Shown in pieces: positions 36,880-45,714 of a stretch of 64,000 bases of DNA (position 1 is its first letter; the number at the start of each line of letters is the position of its first letter). The DNA comes from Mucilaginibacter rigui (GTDB lineage Bacteria; Bacteroidota; Bacteroidia; Sphingobacteriales; Sphingobacteriaceae). The DNA lies in contig NZ_JACWMW010000002.1 in NCBI RefSeq assembly GCF_014773275.1, positions 682,001-746,000 of the forward strand. Reading direction: 5' to 3'. The position numbers and the translations under genes are program-made. The notes beneath the pieces were generated by a model. It was not told the DNA's origin. It worked only from the letters and a program-made list of their open reading frames with translations, and did not search any database.

Positions 36880-37410
36880 TTATCTCTTATTTAAAGTCCC
36901 TGTGAATTTACCTTGTTCAACAAATGCCTCTTTGCCTGCACTGTTATGTGCCACTATGTAAAATTCACCCTCGGCCTCGGTAGCAGTTAGTTTGGTTATC
37001 TTAACCTCGCCACCGCCTGTCATGCCGCCTGTTGCAGGTAAGTCTGTACTGTATGCGCCCTCGCCTGTTGCGGTTTTATAATCTTTTAGCATAATGGCGC
37101 CATTGCCTTCATTGTTGCCCTGGTCTAATTTATAGGTGCCGGTTGCTGTTACATTTCCCAGTACAATAGATATCGACTCGTTGCTGCCATCCTTAATTGC
37201 GCTCAGTGTCCAAACTGTACCTACCTGTACAATACCGGCTTTGGTACTTTTAAATGATGCGCCTGCCGTGCCGTCGAACCCGTAATTGCTTGCAGTAACG
37301 GTAGCTGCGCCCGCAACATTTTCCTCTTTTTTTGAATCGTCCTTTTTGCATGAGATGCCTGTTACGGCAATTAGCATTGTTATTATAAATGCCCCTTTAA
37401 TTCTTTTCAT
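36880..37410 (-). CDS. Lipoprotein of unknown function (DUF6252-like)
   Basis: 176 aa. Lipobox AVTGISCKKDDSKKEE (Cys21) with a charged linker that in Bacteroidota often goes with outer-membrane or surface export. The rest is a beta-rich single domain (NYGFDGTAGASFKSTKAG, GEVKITKLTATEAEGEFYIVA) resembling DUF6252-type lipoproteins. No function is known. Convergent with the PUL esterase. Confidence 0.65.
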   Translation of the reverse strand: MKRIKGAFIITMLIAVTGISCKKDDSKKEENVAGAATVTASNYGFDGTAGASFKSTKAGIVQVGTVWTLSAIKDGSNESISIVLGNVTATGTYKLDQGNNEGNGAIMLKDYKTATGEGAYSTDLPATGGMTGGGEVKITKLTATEAEGEFYIVAHNSAGKEAFVEQGKFTGTLNKR

Positions 37411-37549
37411 CGTTTTACTGTTTAAGTGTTTTGTTTATTTAAAACAAAGTTGCTTAAAGCGTCAGTTTGGTACAATCGCGTGAAAAGGGCATATTTATCT
37501 ACGTACTAACCGCAAAAGTGGCATTATGGGGAATGGATGAATAGGAGTT

Positions 37550-38182
37550 TTAGATGATCTTACGTTCGTAAGCATATTTAAGCAGGCCAACAACAGTTTG
37601 GGTATTGGTTTTACGGAGAATGTTTTTGCGATGAGTTTCTACAGTGCGTTCGCTAATAAAAAGCATATCGGCAATTTGTTTATTACCAAAATCCTGTTCA
37701 ATCATCCTGATGATCTCTATCTCGCGGTCGGTAAGGCGCGATGATTCGTCCTGGTTGCGTTTAAACGATTTCATGAGTTGCAGGGTAATGTCCTGCCCAA
37801 AGTAATTCTGGCCTGATGCAACTTTGTTCAGGGCCTCTATCAGCTCCTGTTTGCCTGTGTTTTTAAGGATATAGCCAGATATTCCCGCGTCGATCATTTC
37901 GGCAACTACCTGGCTTTCGCTGAACATAGACAAGGCGATGACTTTGATATGGGGGTGTTTTTTTTTCACAAGGCGGGTAAGTTCAATACCGCTCATTTCG
38001 GGCATGCTTACATCTGTCAGCAATATATCCGTATTTACAGTGGCCAGTACATCAAGTGCCTGCAGGGCGCTGGTACTTTCGCCAACAATATCAAACCCTT
38101 CAATCGTATCAATTATCAGCCTAAGTCCGTCAATCACCATTTGGTGGTCATCTACAATAAAAATGTTTTTTACAGCTTGCAT
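37550..38182 (-). CDS. LuxR/NarL-family response regulator
   Basis: 210 aa. Receiver domain (~1-120) with acidic pair Asp11-Asp12, phospho-acceptor Asp57 (LLTDVSMPEMSG), and the Thr/Ser and Lys positions in IALSM and ILKNTGK. The C-terminal GerE HTH (~145-205) reads LTDREIEIIRMIEQDFGNKQIADMLFISERTVETHRKNIL. Phosphorylation should drive DNA binding. The gene is orphaned: no histidine kinase adjoins it. Confidence 0.93.
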   Translation of the reverse strand: MQAVKNIFIVDDHQMVIDGLRLIIDTIEGFDIVGESTSALQALDVLATVNTDILLTDVSMPEMSGIELTRLVKKKHPHIKVIALSMFSESQVVAEMIDAGISGYILKNTGKQELIEALNKVASGQNYFGQDITLQLMKSFKRNQDESSRLTDREIEIIRMIEQDFGNKQIADMLFISERTVETHRKNILRKTNTQTVVGLLKYAYERKII

Positions 38183-38363
38183 AAGGTTAGGGTATTAACA
38201 GTGTGTATTTAGGATAATGTGACACAACTAAATATACACCAAATAAAAATAATACTTTATTAAGGGTGTAAAAATACCGTCTTATACGTATTTATGGATG
38301 TGTATTCGCCTGATAAGGGTCTGAATTAAGAGGGGTAAATATCTTTCGATACCTATAATTAGG

Positions 38364-39428
38364 TTACCAGCCCTTTAAGGTTTTGATGTAGGCTGTAAGT
38401 TCTTGTGCAATAATAGCGTGTTCATTAGCATCGGGGTGGTTGTCGCAGCCGCTGTTAAAACTCCTGCTGAAAAAGAATTTGCTCACCTTCTTATCTCCTT
38501 GTTTATTTACTATTTGTACAATACCCGTAAGGTAGCGTTGAAGTACTGTGGTGAGTTGCTGATTGGCCATAGGGCTTGATAAACAAATGATACTTGCGTT
38601 TGCATACTTACTGCGTATGGTAGCAATTAATCGTACATATTCGCTGCAAAATTTAACAGAATCCTGCGGGCCATCATTTTGGCCCAGGCAAATAGTTACC
38701 ACATCGGGCTGATATTGTTTAAAATTGTATTTGATCAAGTCGTTACGCAGATAAATCTTATCATAAACCTGGGGCAGCAGGATCTTCATATCGCAGCAAC
38801 TGTGTACCAGGCCAATACCTGCAACCGCGGTTAACTGCCATTTGGCATTCAATGCCCGCGAGGTACGCGCGCCATAAGTAAGGTAGGCGTTATGCTGGTC
38901 GTACCATTGGCCTTTGCCACAAGGCACGTCTGAGGCATCAACACCGGCCCCGGCAGTAATAGAATCGCCAACGTATTCTATCATGCGTTTAGGCTGATGG
39001 GGCATCAAGAGCTTTTCGCATCGCAGGCCCACAAACTCCAGGTACCCCATGCCCGATTCTGTATCCTTGCAAATAAGCAGCGTATGGATGCCGTTGAATA
39101 ATCCCTTTGCTATTTGAATGTTATTGGTTTTGCCGGTGGTTTGTATGCGCGTTGGTTTACCGTCTATTACCACTTGGATGTAGTTATGCGTTTTGCCATA
39201 CATTTCTTCATCATTTATAAGCAATTCGCAGGTAGGGCCTTTAAACCGCGTTGTAATATATACCCCCGGCGACCAAAATTTTGGTTTTTGTGGATCCGTG
39301 AAATCAACCCGGCCGGTGTAAACAAAATGCCTGTTATCCGCTGTAAAGAATTTTATTTGTGGTGATGCTTTGCCTGATACGGTAATAGCCAGTATTGCAA
39401 GTAAGGTGGCGAACAGAGATTTTTTCAT
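38364..39428 (-). CDS. SGNH carbohydrate esterase, CE2-like
   Basis: 354 aa. Signal peptide, an N-terminal beta-sandwich (~25-140, CE2_N-like) and a C-terminal SGNH hydrolase: block I EYVGDSITAG (Ser156), block II glycine region, block III LGQND (Asn251), block V CDNHPD (Asp329, His331). This two-domain order is that of CE2 acetyl-esterases, which deacetylate xylan or mannan. It lies outside the PUL, so its glycan is unclear. The protein is exported and probably periplasmic. Confidence 0.85.
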   Translation of the reverse strand: MKKSLFATLLAILAITVSGKASPQIKFFTADNRHFVYTGRVDFTDPQKPKFWSPGVYITTRFKGPTCELLINDEEMYGKTHNYIQVVIDGKPTRIQTTGKTNNIQIAKGLFNGIHTLLICKDTESGMGYLEFVGLRCEKLLMPHQPKRMIEYVGDSITAGAGVDASDVPCGKGQWYDQHNAYLTYGARTSRALNAKWQLTAVAGIGLVHSCCDMKILLPQVYDKIYLRNDLIKYNFKQYQPDVVTICLGQNDGPQDSVKFCSEYVRLIATIRSKYANASIICLSSPMANQQLTTVLQRYLTGIVQIVNKQGDKKVSKFFFSRSFNSGCDNHPDANEHAIIAQELTAYIKTLKGW

Positions 39429-39511
39429 AGGTAACAGATCAGCATAAAATTACGCAACTATGGTAAGCCACACTAATACTTTTATAACAATTGGTTTAAA
39501 GTTTAGCGCAC

Positions 39512-39550
39512 AAAAAAAAGGTGGGTGCTTTTCAGCATCCACCTTTTTAT
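39512..39550. terminator. Terminator downstream of the DUF6515 gene
   Basis: AAAAGGTGGgTGCT / AGCAtCCACCTTTTT hairpin with flanking A and T runs, just past the stop at 39567 on the minus strand. Could serve both directions. Confidence 0.8.
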
Positions 39551-39566
39551 AATTATTAAATAAATA

Positions 39567-40661
39567 TTAATTATTTGTATCGTCGTCAGGTTCGTCTGTT
39601 GATAAACCTACTACCTTGTAAACTTTGTTGTTATTACTGTCGCGTGTTTCCTGGAAATAGGTGCCATCGGGCGCAACATATAATTTTTCACCGTTCACTT
39701 TTATTTTACGGCTATCCTGTGGTAAAGTGGTTAAAACATCACCTATCTGGTAAGGCTGGTCGTATTCCTGTCCGTCTCCGCTGCCATCGCCTGTGTTCAG
39801 TTCGCCATCTTTACCGGCTACTTCGTATACTACGGTGCCATCATCTTTAGTTACCGCACGGTAATAAACACCGTTCGATTCGTAATACTGCTCGCCATTA
39901 ATAGTAATAGCTTGTGCTTTTGAAGGCAACGCGTTTACTGCTGCGCCAACCGGTGGTTCAACTACTGTATATTGGTTATCATTATACTGGTAGTATAAGC
40001 CATCACTGTAGTAATATTGGTAATTGCCCCAATAAAAGGGATAATAACCAAAAGGTAATACGCCTATGCTAAAGCCGATACGCGGCGCGTAATAAGAGTT
40101 GTAATAACCACGGTAGTTATAATAGCCACGGTTAAAATAACGAGGGCTATAATAGCCACCCCTGTTATAACCGTACCCATAACGGCCATAGTTGCCGCCA
40201 CGGTAAGCACCACGGCCGTACGTGCCACGATTGTAGTTGCCCATTGACGGGCGACCATTAACACCAACATTGCCGTTATAGGCATTGGTACGGCTACCGC
40301 CGAATGAACCCCTGCTACCCGGTATAGCCCCAACACTATTAGGGCGGTTAAAGCCACCTGAAGGCCTGCTTATACCTACACCGCTTGAGTTAGGGCGGCT
40401 AAAACCACCCGATGGACGGCTCATGCCTACACTGGGTGAAGGTGAAGAGGGCCTGCTAAACCCGCCGCCTGATGGACGACTAAAGCCACCACCACCGCCA
40501 CCTGATGGACGGCTAAAGCCGCCACCACCGCCGCCACCACCTGATGGACGGCCGCCACCGCCACCACCTCTGCTGTGTTGCGCGTTGGCAGATAAGCCCA
40601 TACCCAGGAACAACATTCCGCTTAGGGCTATAGTTACTAATTTTTTATATCCTGTTTTCAT
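39567..40661 (-). CDS. Glycine-rich DUF6515 protein, exported
   Basis: 364 aa. Signal peptide (GLSANAQ, residue ~27), then a low-complexity stretch to ~125 made of Gly runs and repeated (G)GFSRPSG units, a Tyr/Arg/Gly segment (~125-200, RGGYYSPRYFNRGYYNYRGYY), and two C-terminal domains around 225-360 with related motifs INGEQYYESNGVYYRAV and VNGEKLYVAPDGTYFQET. The C-terminal part matches DUF6515-type proteins. Basic and aromatic-rich, so a cell-envelope or matrix protein is plausible; function unknown. The DNA between 40280 and 40570 is highly repetitive as a result. Confidence 0.78.
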   Translation of the reverse strand: MKTGYKKLVTIALSGMLFLGMGLSANAQHSRGGGGGGRPSGGGGGGGGFSRPSGGGGGGFSRPSGGGFSRPSSPSPSVGMSRPSGGFSRPNSSGVGISRPSGGFNRPNSVGAIPGSRGSFGGSRTNAYNGNVGVNGRPSMGNYNRGTYGRGAYRGGNYGRYGYGYNRGGYYSPRYFNRGYYNYRGYYNSYYAPRIGFSIGVLPFGYYPFYWGNYQYYYSDGLYYQYNDNQYTVVEPPVGAAVNALPSKAQAITINGEQYYESNGVYYRAVTKDDGTVVYEVAGKDGELNTGDGSGDGQEYDQPYQIGDVLTTLPQDSRKIKVNGEKLYVAPDGTYFQETRDSNNNKVYKVVGLSTDEPDDDTNN

Positions 40662-40800
40662 CTTGAAATTTATAATTGACCGGCGTATTATTGCTGGTGT
40701 ATGTATATGACTAAGAAATATACCAACGGTTTAATTGATATTAAATTATTTAACAAAAAACGCGCCTTTAATTGCACTGTTTGTCAGGCGTGTATCCTAA

Positions 40801-41370
40801 TTAAATATCTTCCGATATAAAAAGCAACTCATTATCAAATCTGAGGCTTATAAAACCATCATTGATCGTAACAAATTTGTTGCTGCCAATATTATTTAAC
40901 CCGCTGGTTTGCAAGTTTAAATGTACAGAAAGGATCTGGAAATTCTCGCCGGCGGGCTTCCATTTGCTAAAGCCTGAATTTACCGCGTAAATTTTTTGAT
41001 TGCCGCTGTATATTACAATGTTTATAAGAGGGGCAAATGCTGTAAAATCTGCCAGGTCTACGGTCTCGGCTACCACGTTAACGGCTTTGTAGTCGTTTTG
41101 GATAAGATATTTTAAGGCAGCCTCAGTTTGCGAAGTGCCGTTTTGTGGGATCTGCTTAACGTCGGATTGTATTTCCTCGTCAAGTGCATCAGCAATAATG
41201 ATGTCTATCTTTATTTCGTATGCGTTTATTTGCTCGGCAACTAATGGAGTAGTGATAACTGTGGGGCTCCACTCCAGTAACTGGCCCAGTAATTCTTCCG
41301 AAAAATTATTGAGATTTAGCAGCAGCAGCGCCGGTTCCTGTTTTTCGCGTACAATATGGTGGGATGACAT
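40801..41370 (-). CDS. Thiamine pyrophosphokinase-like protein without catalytic residues
   Basis: 189 aa. I see the layout of thiamine pyrophosphokinase: an N-terminal LLLLN strand, IKIDIIIADALDEEI in place of PDxxIGDFDS, QNGTSQTEAALKYLIQNDYKAVNVVAE in place of DQxxTDxEKALxYL, and a beta-rich C-terminus. The Asp residues that bind Mg and ATP in the GDxDS and TD motifs are missing. So it is probably a relative that is not a kinase, and the assignment itself is moderate. Divergent from dinB, with a TACCTTTG box at 41405-41412. Confidence 0.5.
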   Translation of the reverse strand: MSSHHIVREKQEPALLLLNLNNFSEELLGQLLEWSPTVITTPLVAEQINAYEIKIDIIIADALDEEIQSDVKQIPQNGTSQTEAALKYLIQNDYKAVNVVAETVDLADFTAFAPLINIVIYSGNQKIYAVNSGFSKWKPAGENFQILSVHLNLQTSGLNNIGSNKFVTINDGFISLRFDNELLFISEDI

Positions 41371-41404
41371 GATAATATATACCTGCGGATGAAACTAATT
41401 TTGC

Positions 41405-41412
41405 CAAAGGTA
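41405..41412 (-). promoter_or_regulatory. -7 promoter box of the TPK-like gene
   Basis: TACCTTTG on the minus strand, exact TAnnTTTG, 34 nt before the ATG at 41370. Confidence 0.5.
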
Positions 41413-41452
41413 ATTTAAATAAATAGTTTTAATATTCGTTAGATTGTTACAA

Positions 41453-42559
41453 GTGGAAGAAAAGGATAAACAGGTAAAGCGCAAAATAATCCATATTGAT
41501 ATGGACGCATTTTACGCATCTGTTGAGCAGCGCGATTTTCCCGAATACCGGGGCTTGCCCCTGGTGGTTGGCGGCCTGCCCGAAGGGCGTGGCGGTGTTG
41601 TTGCTACCGCCAGTTATGAGGCGCGCAAATTCGGCATTCGCTCGGCTATGTCATCCAAACAGGCGCTGCAGCTTTGCCCGCATGCCATATTTGTAAGGCC
41701 AAGGTTTGCGGCATATAAAGAAGTGTCACAAAAGATAAGGGAGATATTTGGGCGGTATACCGATCTGATAGAGCCCCTGTCGTTAGATGAAGCCTACCTT
41801 GATGTTACTGATGATAAACGGGATATAGGTTCGGCTATTGAGATAGCGCAGCAAATAAAGCAGGCTATTAAGGACGAACTTAATCTTACTGCATCAGCCG
41901 GGGTATCTGTCAATAAATTTGTGGCCAAGATCGCGTCGGATATTAAAAAGCCGGATGGTTTAACTTTTATTGGACCATCATCTATTGAAACCTTTATGGA
42001 GAACCTGCCGGTTGAGAAGTTTTACGGCGTGGGTAAAGTTACTGCCGATAAAATGAAAAAGCAGGGACTATTTACCGGAGCCGATCTGAAAAAACTTAGC
42101 CGGGATGAAATGATAAACCGCTTTGGTAAAGCAGGTGGTTTTTATTATAACATAGTGCGTGGTATTGACGACCGCGAAGTGCAGCCCCATCGCGAAACAA
42201 AATCTATGGGCGCCGAGGATACCTTTGCTTATGACCTTACCGGCGCCGATGAGATGCACGCCGAATTAGAAAAAATAGCCAAAACCGTACACGACCGTCT
42301 TTTGCGTTACCAGTTAAAAGGCCGTACCATTACCCTTAAAATAAAGTACAGCGATTTTAGGCAGATAACCCGCAGCCAGTCGCTGCCTAATTGTGTGAAT
42401 GATATGGGCACCATTTTAAATATATCAAAAACGCTGCTGGCAACTACCGATATTGAAAATAGCCGCATCAGGCTACTTGGTATTACTGTTTCTAATTTTT
42501 TGCCGGCAGAAGTTAAGGTAAAAGCGCAATCAGATCAGCTTTCTTTGTTTGAGGATTGA
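41453..42559 (+). CDS. dinB: DNA polymerase IV (Y family)
   Basis: 368 aa. There is no ATG ahead of the catalytic motif, so GTG at 41453 is chosen (TTG at 41444 also possible). Palm motif IIHIDMDAFYASVEQRD holds the first catalytic Asp; SLDEAYLDVT holds the second Asp/Glu pair. Thumb HhH region (FYGVGKVTADKM) and little-finger domain follow, and the C-terminus QLSLFED is a beta-clamp-binding peptide (QLSLF). It performs translesion synthesis at stalled forks. No SOS box is identifiable. Confidence 0.95.
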   Translation: MEEKDKQVKRKIIHIDMDAFYASVEQRDFPEYRGLPLVVGGLPEGRGGVVATASYEARKFGIRSAMSSKQALQLCPHAIFVRPRFAAYKEVSQKIREIFGRYTDLIEPLSLDEAYLDVTDDKRDIGSAIEIAQQIKQAIKDELNLTASAGVSVNKFVAKIASDIKKPDGLTFIGPSSIETFMENLPVEKFYGVGKVTADKMKKQGLFTGADLKKLSRDEMINRFGKAGGFYYNIVRGIDDREVQPHRETKSMGAEDTFAYDLTGADEMHAELEKIAKTVHDRLLRYQLKGRTITLKIKYSDFRQITRSQSLPNCVNDMGTILNISKTLLATTDIENSRIRLLGITVSNFLPAEVKVKAQSDQLSLFED

Positions 42560-43208
42560 AATAACTCTAAATTTTCTTTAGATTCCTTTTAAAAGTTCAT
42601 CAAAATCGAAATTATATTCCCTTTTATTAAAAATAAGGTATTTTATTAACGTGAGGCCATTATTTTTTCGGTGCTATCCCGGCAAAACAATCCATTTTTT
42701 CATTTTTATTACGCTTTTTTAAAAAAAATAATAAAATTTCATTGTTTTTATTGACAATATGATTTTAATATTGTTATTTTAGCATATGCAATTGGCGAAA
42801 AATAAATATATTTCAATAAATTTATCCTTATTTAATAAGGTTTTTGAGATTATTTCAGCCTTTTCTTGTGAATTGTATTTGTTTTTGAGGGCTTGCGTAT
42901 TAAAAACCCATATTAAGGAGGTGTTTTTATCAAATTTTACCATTTTTGGCTCTTGTAAATTCGGTAAAAACCCCAAAAAGCATCTTTCTCACTTAAATAA
43001 AGAACTAAACACCGCGACAGTTTATATATATCACAATTTAATTTATACAGCATCGGCTTACAGGTTGCACCCTGGGCCGACGCTGTATATGGAAAAAACA
43101 TTTTGGCGAACTACGCGGGCCGGCAACTAATACCGGCACTTAAAAGATACTGACCTGAATAATACAACTATTAATTAACTAACTAAACTTTCCACTTAAA
43201 CTAAAACA
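42560..43208. other. Long AT-rich intergenic region ahead of amt
   Basis: 649 bp, very AT-rich in its first 450 bp. I see no supported gene; a 114-codon frame at 42786 looks like chance. The notable structures are a 14-bp stem with one mismatch (43044-43057 with 43076-43089) and a GCCGG/CCGGC hairpin (43119-43137), both 70-165 nt before the amt ATG. Confidence 0.5.
43044..43137 (+). promoter_or_regulatory. Structured leader upstream of amt
   Basis: TATACAGCaTCGGC pairs with GCCGAcGCTGTATA over 14 positions with one mismatch, and the enclosed loop has an inner CAGG/CCTG stem. A second hairpin GCCGG-N9-CCGGC follows. No known riboswitch is recognised. Confidence 0.4.
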
Positions 43209-44516
43209 ATGAAAAAAATTGTACCCTTTGGAATTCTCGTTATTGTGGTGATACTTGCGTTCATGTATCCGGGTAACGTTGCAGCTGCTAAACCGGCCAC
43301 GACTTACAATGGTGCTGACATTGCCTGGATGCTGATCTCTACGGCACTTGTATTATTAATGACACCGGGCCTTGCCTTCTTTTATGGCGGTATGGTACGT
43401 AAAAAGAATGTTATCTCTACCATGTTGCAAAGCTTTGTTTGTATGGGCCTTATCACAATCATTTGGGTTGTATTTGGTTTCAGTATGGCATTTGGCGATG
43501 ATATAGGCGGCCTGGGCTTAATTGGCAATCCTAAATCATTCTTCATGATGCAGAACACTTTAGGCGTTGCATGGTTAGGTGGTACCATCCCGGTTATTCT
43601 TTTCGCCATGTTCCAGTTAAAATTTGCGGTTATTACACCGGCGCTTATTACCGGGGCATTTGCAGAGCGTATCCGTTTCAATTCGTACTTAATTTTCATC
43701 ACACTATTTATCATAGTGATCTATATCCCCCTTGCACACGCAACCTGGCACCCACAAGGTATCTTCTTTAAATATGGTGTGTTAGACTTTGCGGGTGGTA
43801 CGGTTGTACACATGTCTGCAGGTTGGGCCGCATTGGCATCAGCATTATATCTTAAAAAACGTACCGGCGCCGAAGAAATTCACACCCCTGCACGTATCAG
43901 CTACGTAATATTAGGTACCGGCTTGCTATGGTTTGGCTGGTTTGGTTTCAACGCAGGTTCAGCATTAGGTGCCGGCGAGCTTGCAGCAACTGCACTGGCT
44001 ACTACCACTACTGCATCTGCTGCTGCTGCCATGTCATGGATCTTCTTTGATATCCTGAGAGGTAAAAAACCATCTGCAATGGGCGCTTGTATAGGTGCTG
44101 TTGTAGGTTTGGTTGCTGTAACCCCTGCTGCGGGTTATATCACCGTATCAAGCTCGCTTATTGTGGGTATAGTTGCTGCGGTTGTAAGTAACCTGGTAGT
44201 TATCTGGAGAAGCAAAACCAATATCGACGATACTTTAGATGTATTCCCCTGCCATGGTGTAGGTGGTATGGTTGGTATGTTGATGACCGGTATCTTCGCA
44301 ACCAAAGCGGTTAACAGCGCCGGTGCCGAAGGGTTAGCTTATGGCGAAACCACATTATTTGTAAAACACGTTGTTGCACTGGTTGCAGTATCGGTATTTG
44401 CTTTTGTAGGTGCATTTATCCTGCTTAAAGTTACCGACCTGATAAGCCCGCTGCGCGTTACTCCTGAAGAAGAGCTTGCAGGTTTGGACGTAACACAACA
44501 CGACGAAGAACTATAA
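43209..44516 (+). CDS. amt: Ammonium transporter (Amt family)
   Basis: 435 aa. A cleavable N-terminal segment precedes eleven transmembrane helices. Family motifs include DIAWMLISTALVLLMTPGLAFFYGGMVRKKN, GGTVVHMSAGWAALASALYL (pore His), WFGWFGFNAGSALG and FPCHGVGGMVGML (second pore His). It conducts ammonium into the cell as a trimer. No glnB/glnK gene follows, so PII control is not coupled in an operon here. A long structured leader precedes it. Confidence 0.95.
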   Translation: MKKIVPFGILVIVVILAFMYPGNVAAAKPATTYNGADIAWMLISTALVLLMTPGLAFFYGGMVRKKNVISTMLQSFVCMGLITIIWVVFGFSMAFGDDIGGLGLIGNPKSFFMMQNTLGVAWLGGTIPVILFAMFQLKFAVITPALITGAFAERIRFNSYLIFITLFIIVIYIPLAHATWHPQGIFFKYGVLDFAGGTVVHMSAGWAALASALYLKKRTGAEEIHTPARISYVILGTGLLWFGWFGFNAGSALGAGELAATALATTTTASAAAAMSWIFFDILRGKKPSAMGACIGAVVGLVAVTPAAGYITVSSSLIVGIVAAVVSNLVVIWRSKTNIDDTLDVFPCHGVGGMVGMLMTGIFATKAVNSAGAEGLAYGETTLFVKHVVALVAVSVFAFVGAFILLKVTDLISPLRVTPEEELAGLDVTQHDEEL

Positions 44517-44550
44517 TAACTGAACTATAACTGACTAACTAACTAAGAAG

Positions 44551-44579
44551 AAAAGGGGGTGCTGCGGCATCCCTTTTTT
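44551..44579 (+). terminator. Terminator of amt
   Basis: AAAAGGGgGTGC / GCATCCCTTTTTT hairpin with a T run, 40 nt past the amt stop. Confidence 0.75.
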
Positions 44580-44605
44580 GATTTAAAACGTTCTTTTTAA
44601 GCCAG

Positions 44606-44641
44606 TGTCATTTCTCCTCGCTTCGCTTGTTCGAAATGACA
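44606..44641. repeat. GTCATTTC palindromic repeat
   Basis: TGTCATTTC ... GAAATGACA arms of 9 bp with an inner TCGCTTCGC word. Same family as the element at 55424-55541, between convergent amt and the epimerase. Confidence 0.6.
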
Positions 44642-44646
44642 GTTTG

Positions 44647-45660
44647 TTATAAAATATGTACCCCCAAGCCTGCCTCATTAAGCAACACCCATTTGCCATT
44701 AACCATCTCGGGGTTTTGATAAGGGTTATTAGTAGTAAGCAATGGTCCGTCCAGGTCGGCCCAATCGCATTGTGGGGCAAGCGCAGCGGCGGCGAGGGTA
44801 GCGCAGCTGGTTTCACTCATGCAGCCTATTAATATTTTCAGCCCCAGTTTGCGGGCTTTATTGATCATTTGGTGTGCCTCATACATCCCGGCCGATTTCA
44901 TGAGTTTGATGTTGATGCCATGATAGACGCCTTTAGCTGCTTCAACATCTGCCAGGCGCTGTACCGCTTCATCGCCAATAATAGGGATGGGGCTGTGTTC
45001 GGTAAGCCAGGCGTTGCCATCTATATCGGTTTTTAGCATAGGTTGTTCTATCAGTTGTACACCCTGCTCTTTAAGCCAGTAGATCAGATCGAGGCTTTGC
45101 CGGCGATCTGTCCAGCCCTGGTTGGCATCCACATAAAGCGGCACATCGGTAACCGAGCGGATGGTTTGGATCAGTTCCTTATCGCTATCGCGGCCAAGCT
45201 TTACTTTTATAACTTTAAGGCCTTCAGCTCCTTTTACTTTTTGGATAATGACCTCTTCGGTATCTATACCAATGGTATAGCTGGTAACCGGCATTTTTGC
45301 GGGGGCGCTGCCTAATAGCTGCCAGCAGGGTTTGTTTTGCAGTTTGCCATCCAGGTCATGCAGGGCTATATCAATAGCGGCCTTAATGGCCGGCTGGCCG
45401 GGGGCTATACTATCCAGGTAATTGATAATGGCGGCAAAATCAAAAGGATACTTAAACTGGCTTACATCCACCTTGCTCAAAAACCCGGTGGCGCTTTGGT
45501 GGCTTTCGCCCATATAGGGCACCATTGATGCTTCGCCATAGCCCGTTTGGCCTTGGTGCGATATCTGAACCAGCATCAGCGGGGTTGATGTACGCGAGAA
45601 CTTAGCAATGGTGAAAGTATGCTTCAGCAGTAATTCGTATGGTTGATAAGTAAGCTGCAT
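44647..45660 (-). CDS. Dipeptide epimerase (enolase superfamily)
   Basis: 337 aa from the ATG at 45660 (MQLTYQPYELLLKHTF); an extension to 45828 runs through the divergent promoter region and was rejected. N-terminal capping domain, then a (beta/alpha)8 barrel with KVKLG (K-x-K), metal ligands in YVDANQGW (Asp), LIEQPM (Glu) and IIGDEAV (Asp), and the opposing Lys in INIKLMKSAG. This pattern is that of L-Ala-D/L-Glu and related dipeptide epimerases that recycle murein peptides. A -7 box (TAGCTTTG) ends 9 nt before the ATG. Confidence 0.88.
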   Translation of the reverse strand: MQLTYQPYELLLKHTFTIAKFSRTSTPLMLVQISHQGQTGYGEASMVPYMGESHQSATGFLSKVDVSQFKYPFDFAAIINYLDSIAPGQPAIKAAIDIALHDLDGKLQNKPCWQLLGSAPAKMPVTSYTIGIDTEEVIIQKVKGAEGLKVIKVKLGRDSDKELIQTIRSVTDVPLYVDANQGWTDRRQSLDLIYWLKEQGVQLIEQPMLKTDIDGNAWLTEHSPIPIIGDEAVQRLADVEAAKGVYHGINIKLMKSAGMYEAHQMINKARKLGLKILIGCMSETSCATLAAAALAPQCDWADLDGPLLTTNNPYQNPEMVNGKWVLLNEAGLGVHIL

Positions 45661-45669
45661 GTCAAATAT

Positions 45670-45677
45670 CAAAGCTA
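45670..45677 (-). promoter_or_regulatory. -7 box of the dipeptide epimerase
   Basis: TAGCTTTG on the minus strand, 9 nt before the ATG. Arranged back to back with the plus-strand box at 45702-45709. Confidence 0.55.
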
Positions 45678-45701
45678 AAATTTTAGTGTTAAAATCCTGC
45701 T

Positions 45702-45709
45702 TATCTTTG
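45702..45709 (+). promoter_or_regulatory. -7 box of the 329-aa gene
   Basis: TATCTTTG, exact match, only 5 nt before the ATG at 45715. The transcript should be leaderless or nearly so. Confidence 0.6.
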
Positions 45710-45714
45710 CAGCC

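Noticed and set aside
40285..40710. Pro/Leu-rich plus-strand frame (PPPPDGRLKPPPP)
   Set aside because: Complement of the Gly-rich coding repeat of the DUF6515 gene, which has a signal peptide and a C-terminal domain.
42786..43130. 114-codon plus-strand frame upstream of amt
   Set aside because: It lies in very AT-rich sequence, has no recognisable domain, and overlaps the strong hairpins before amt.
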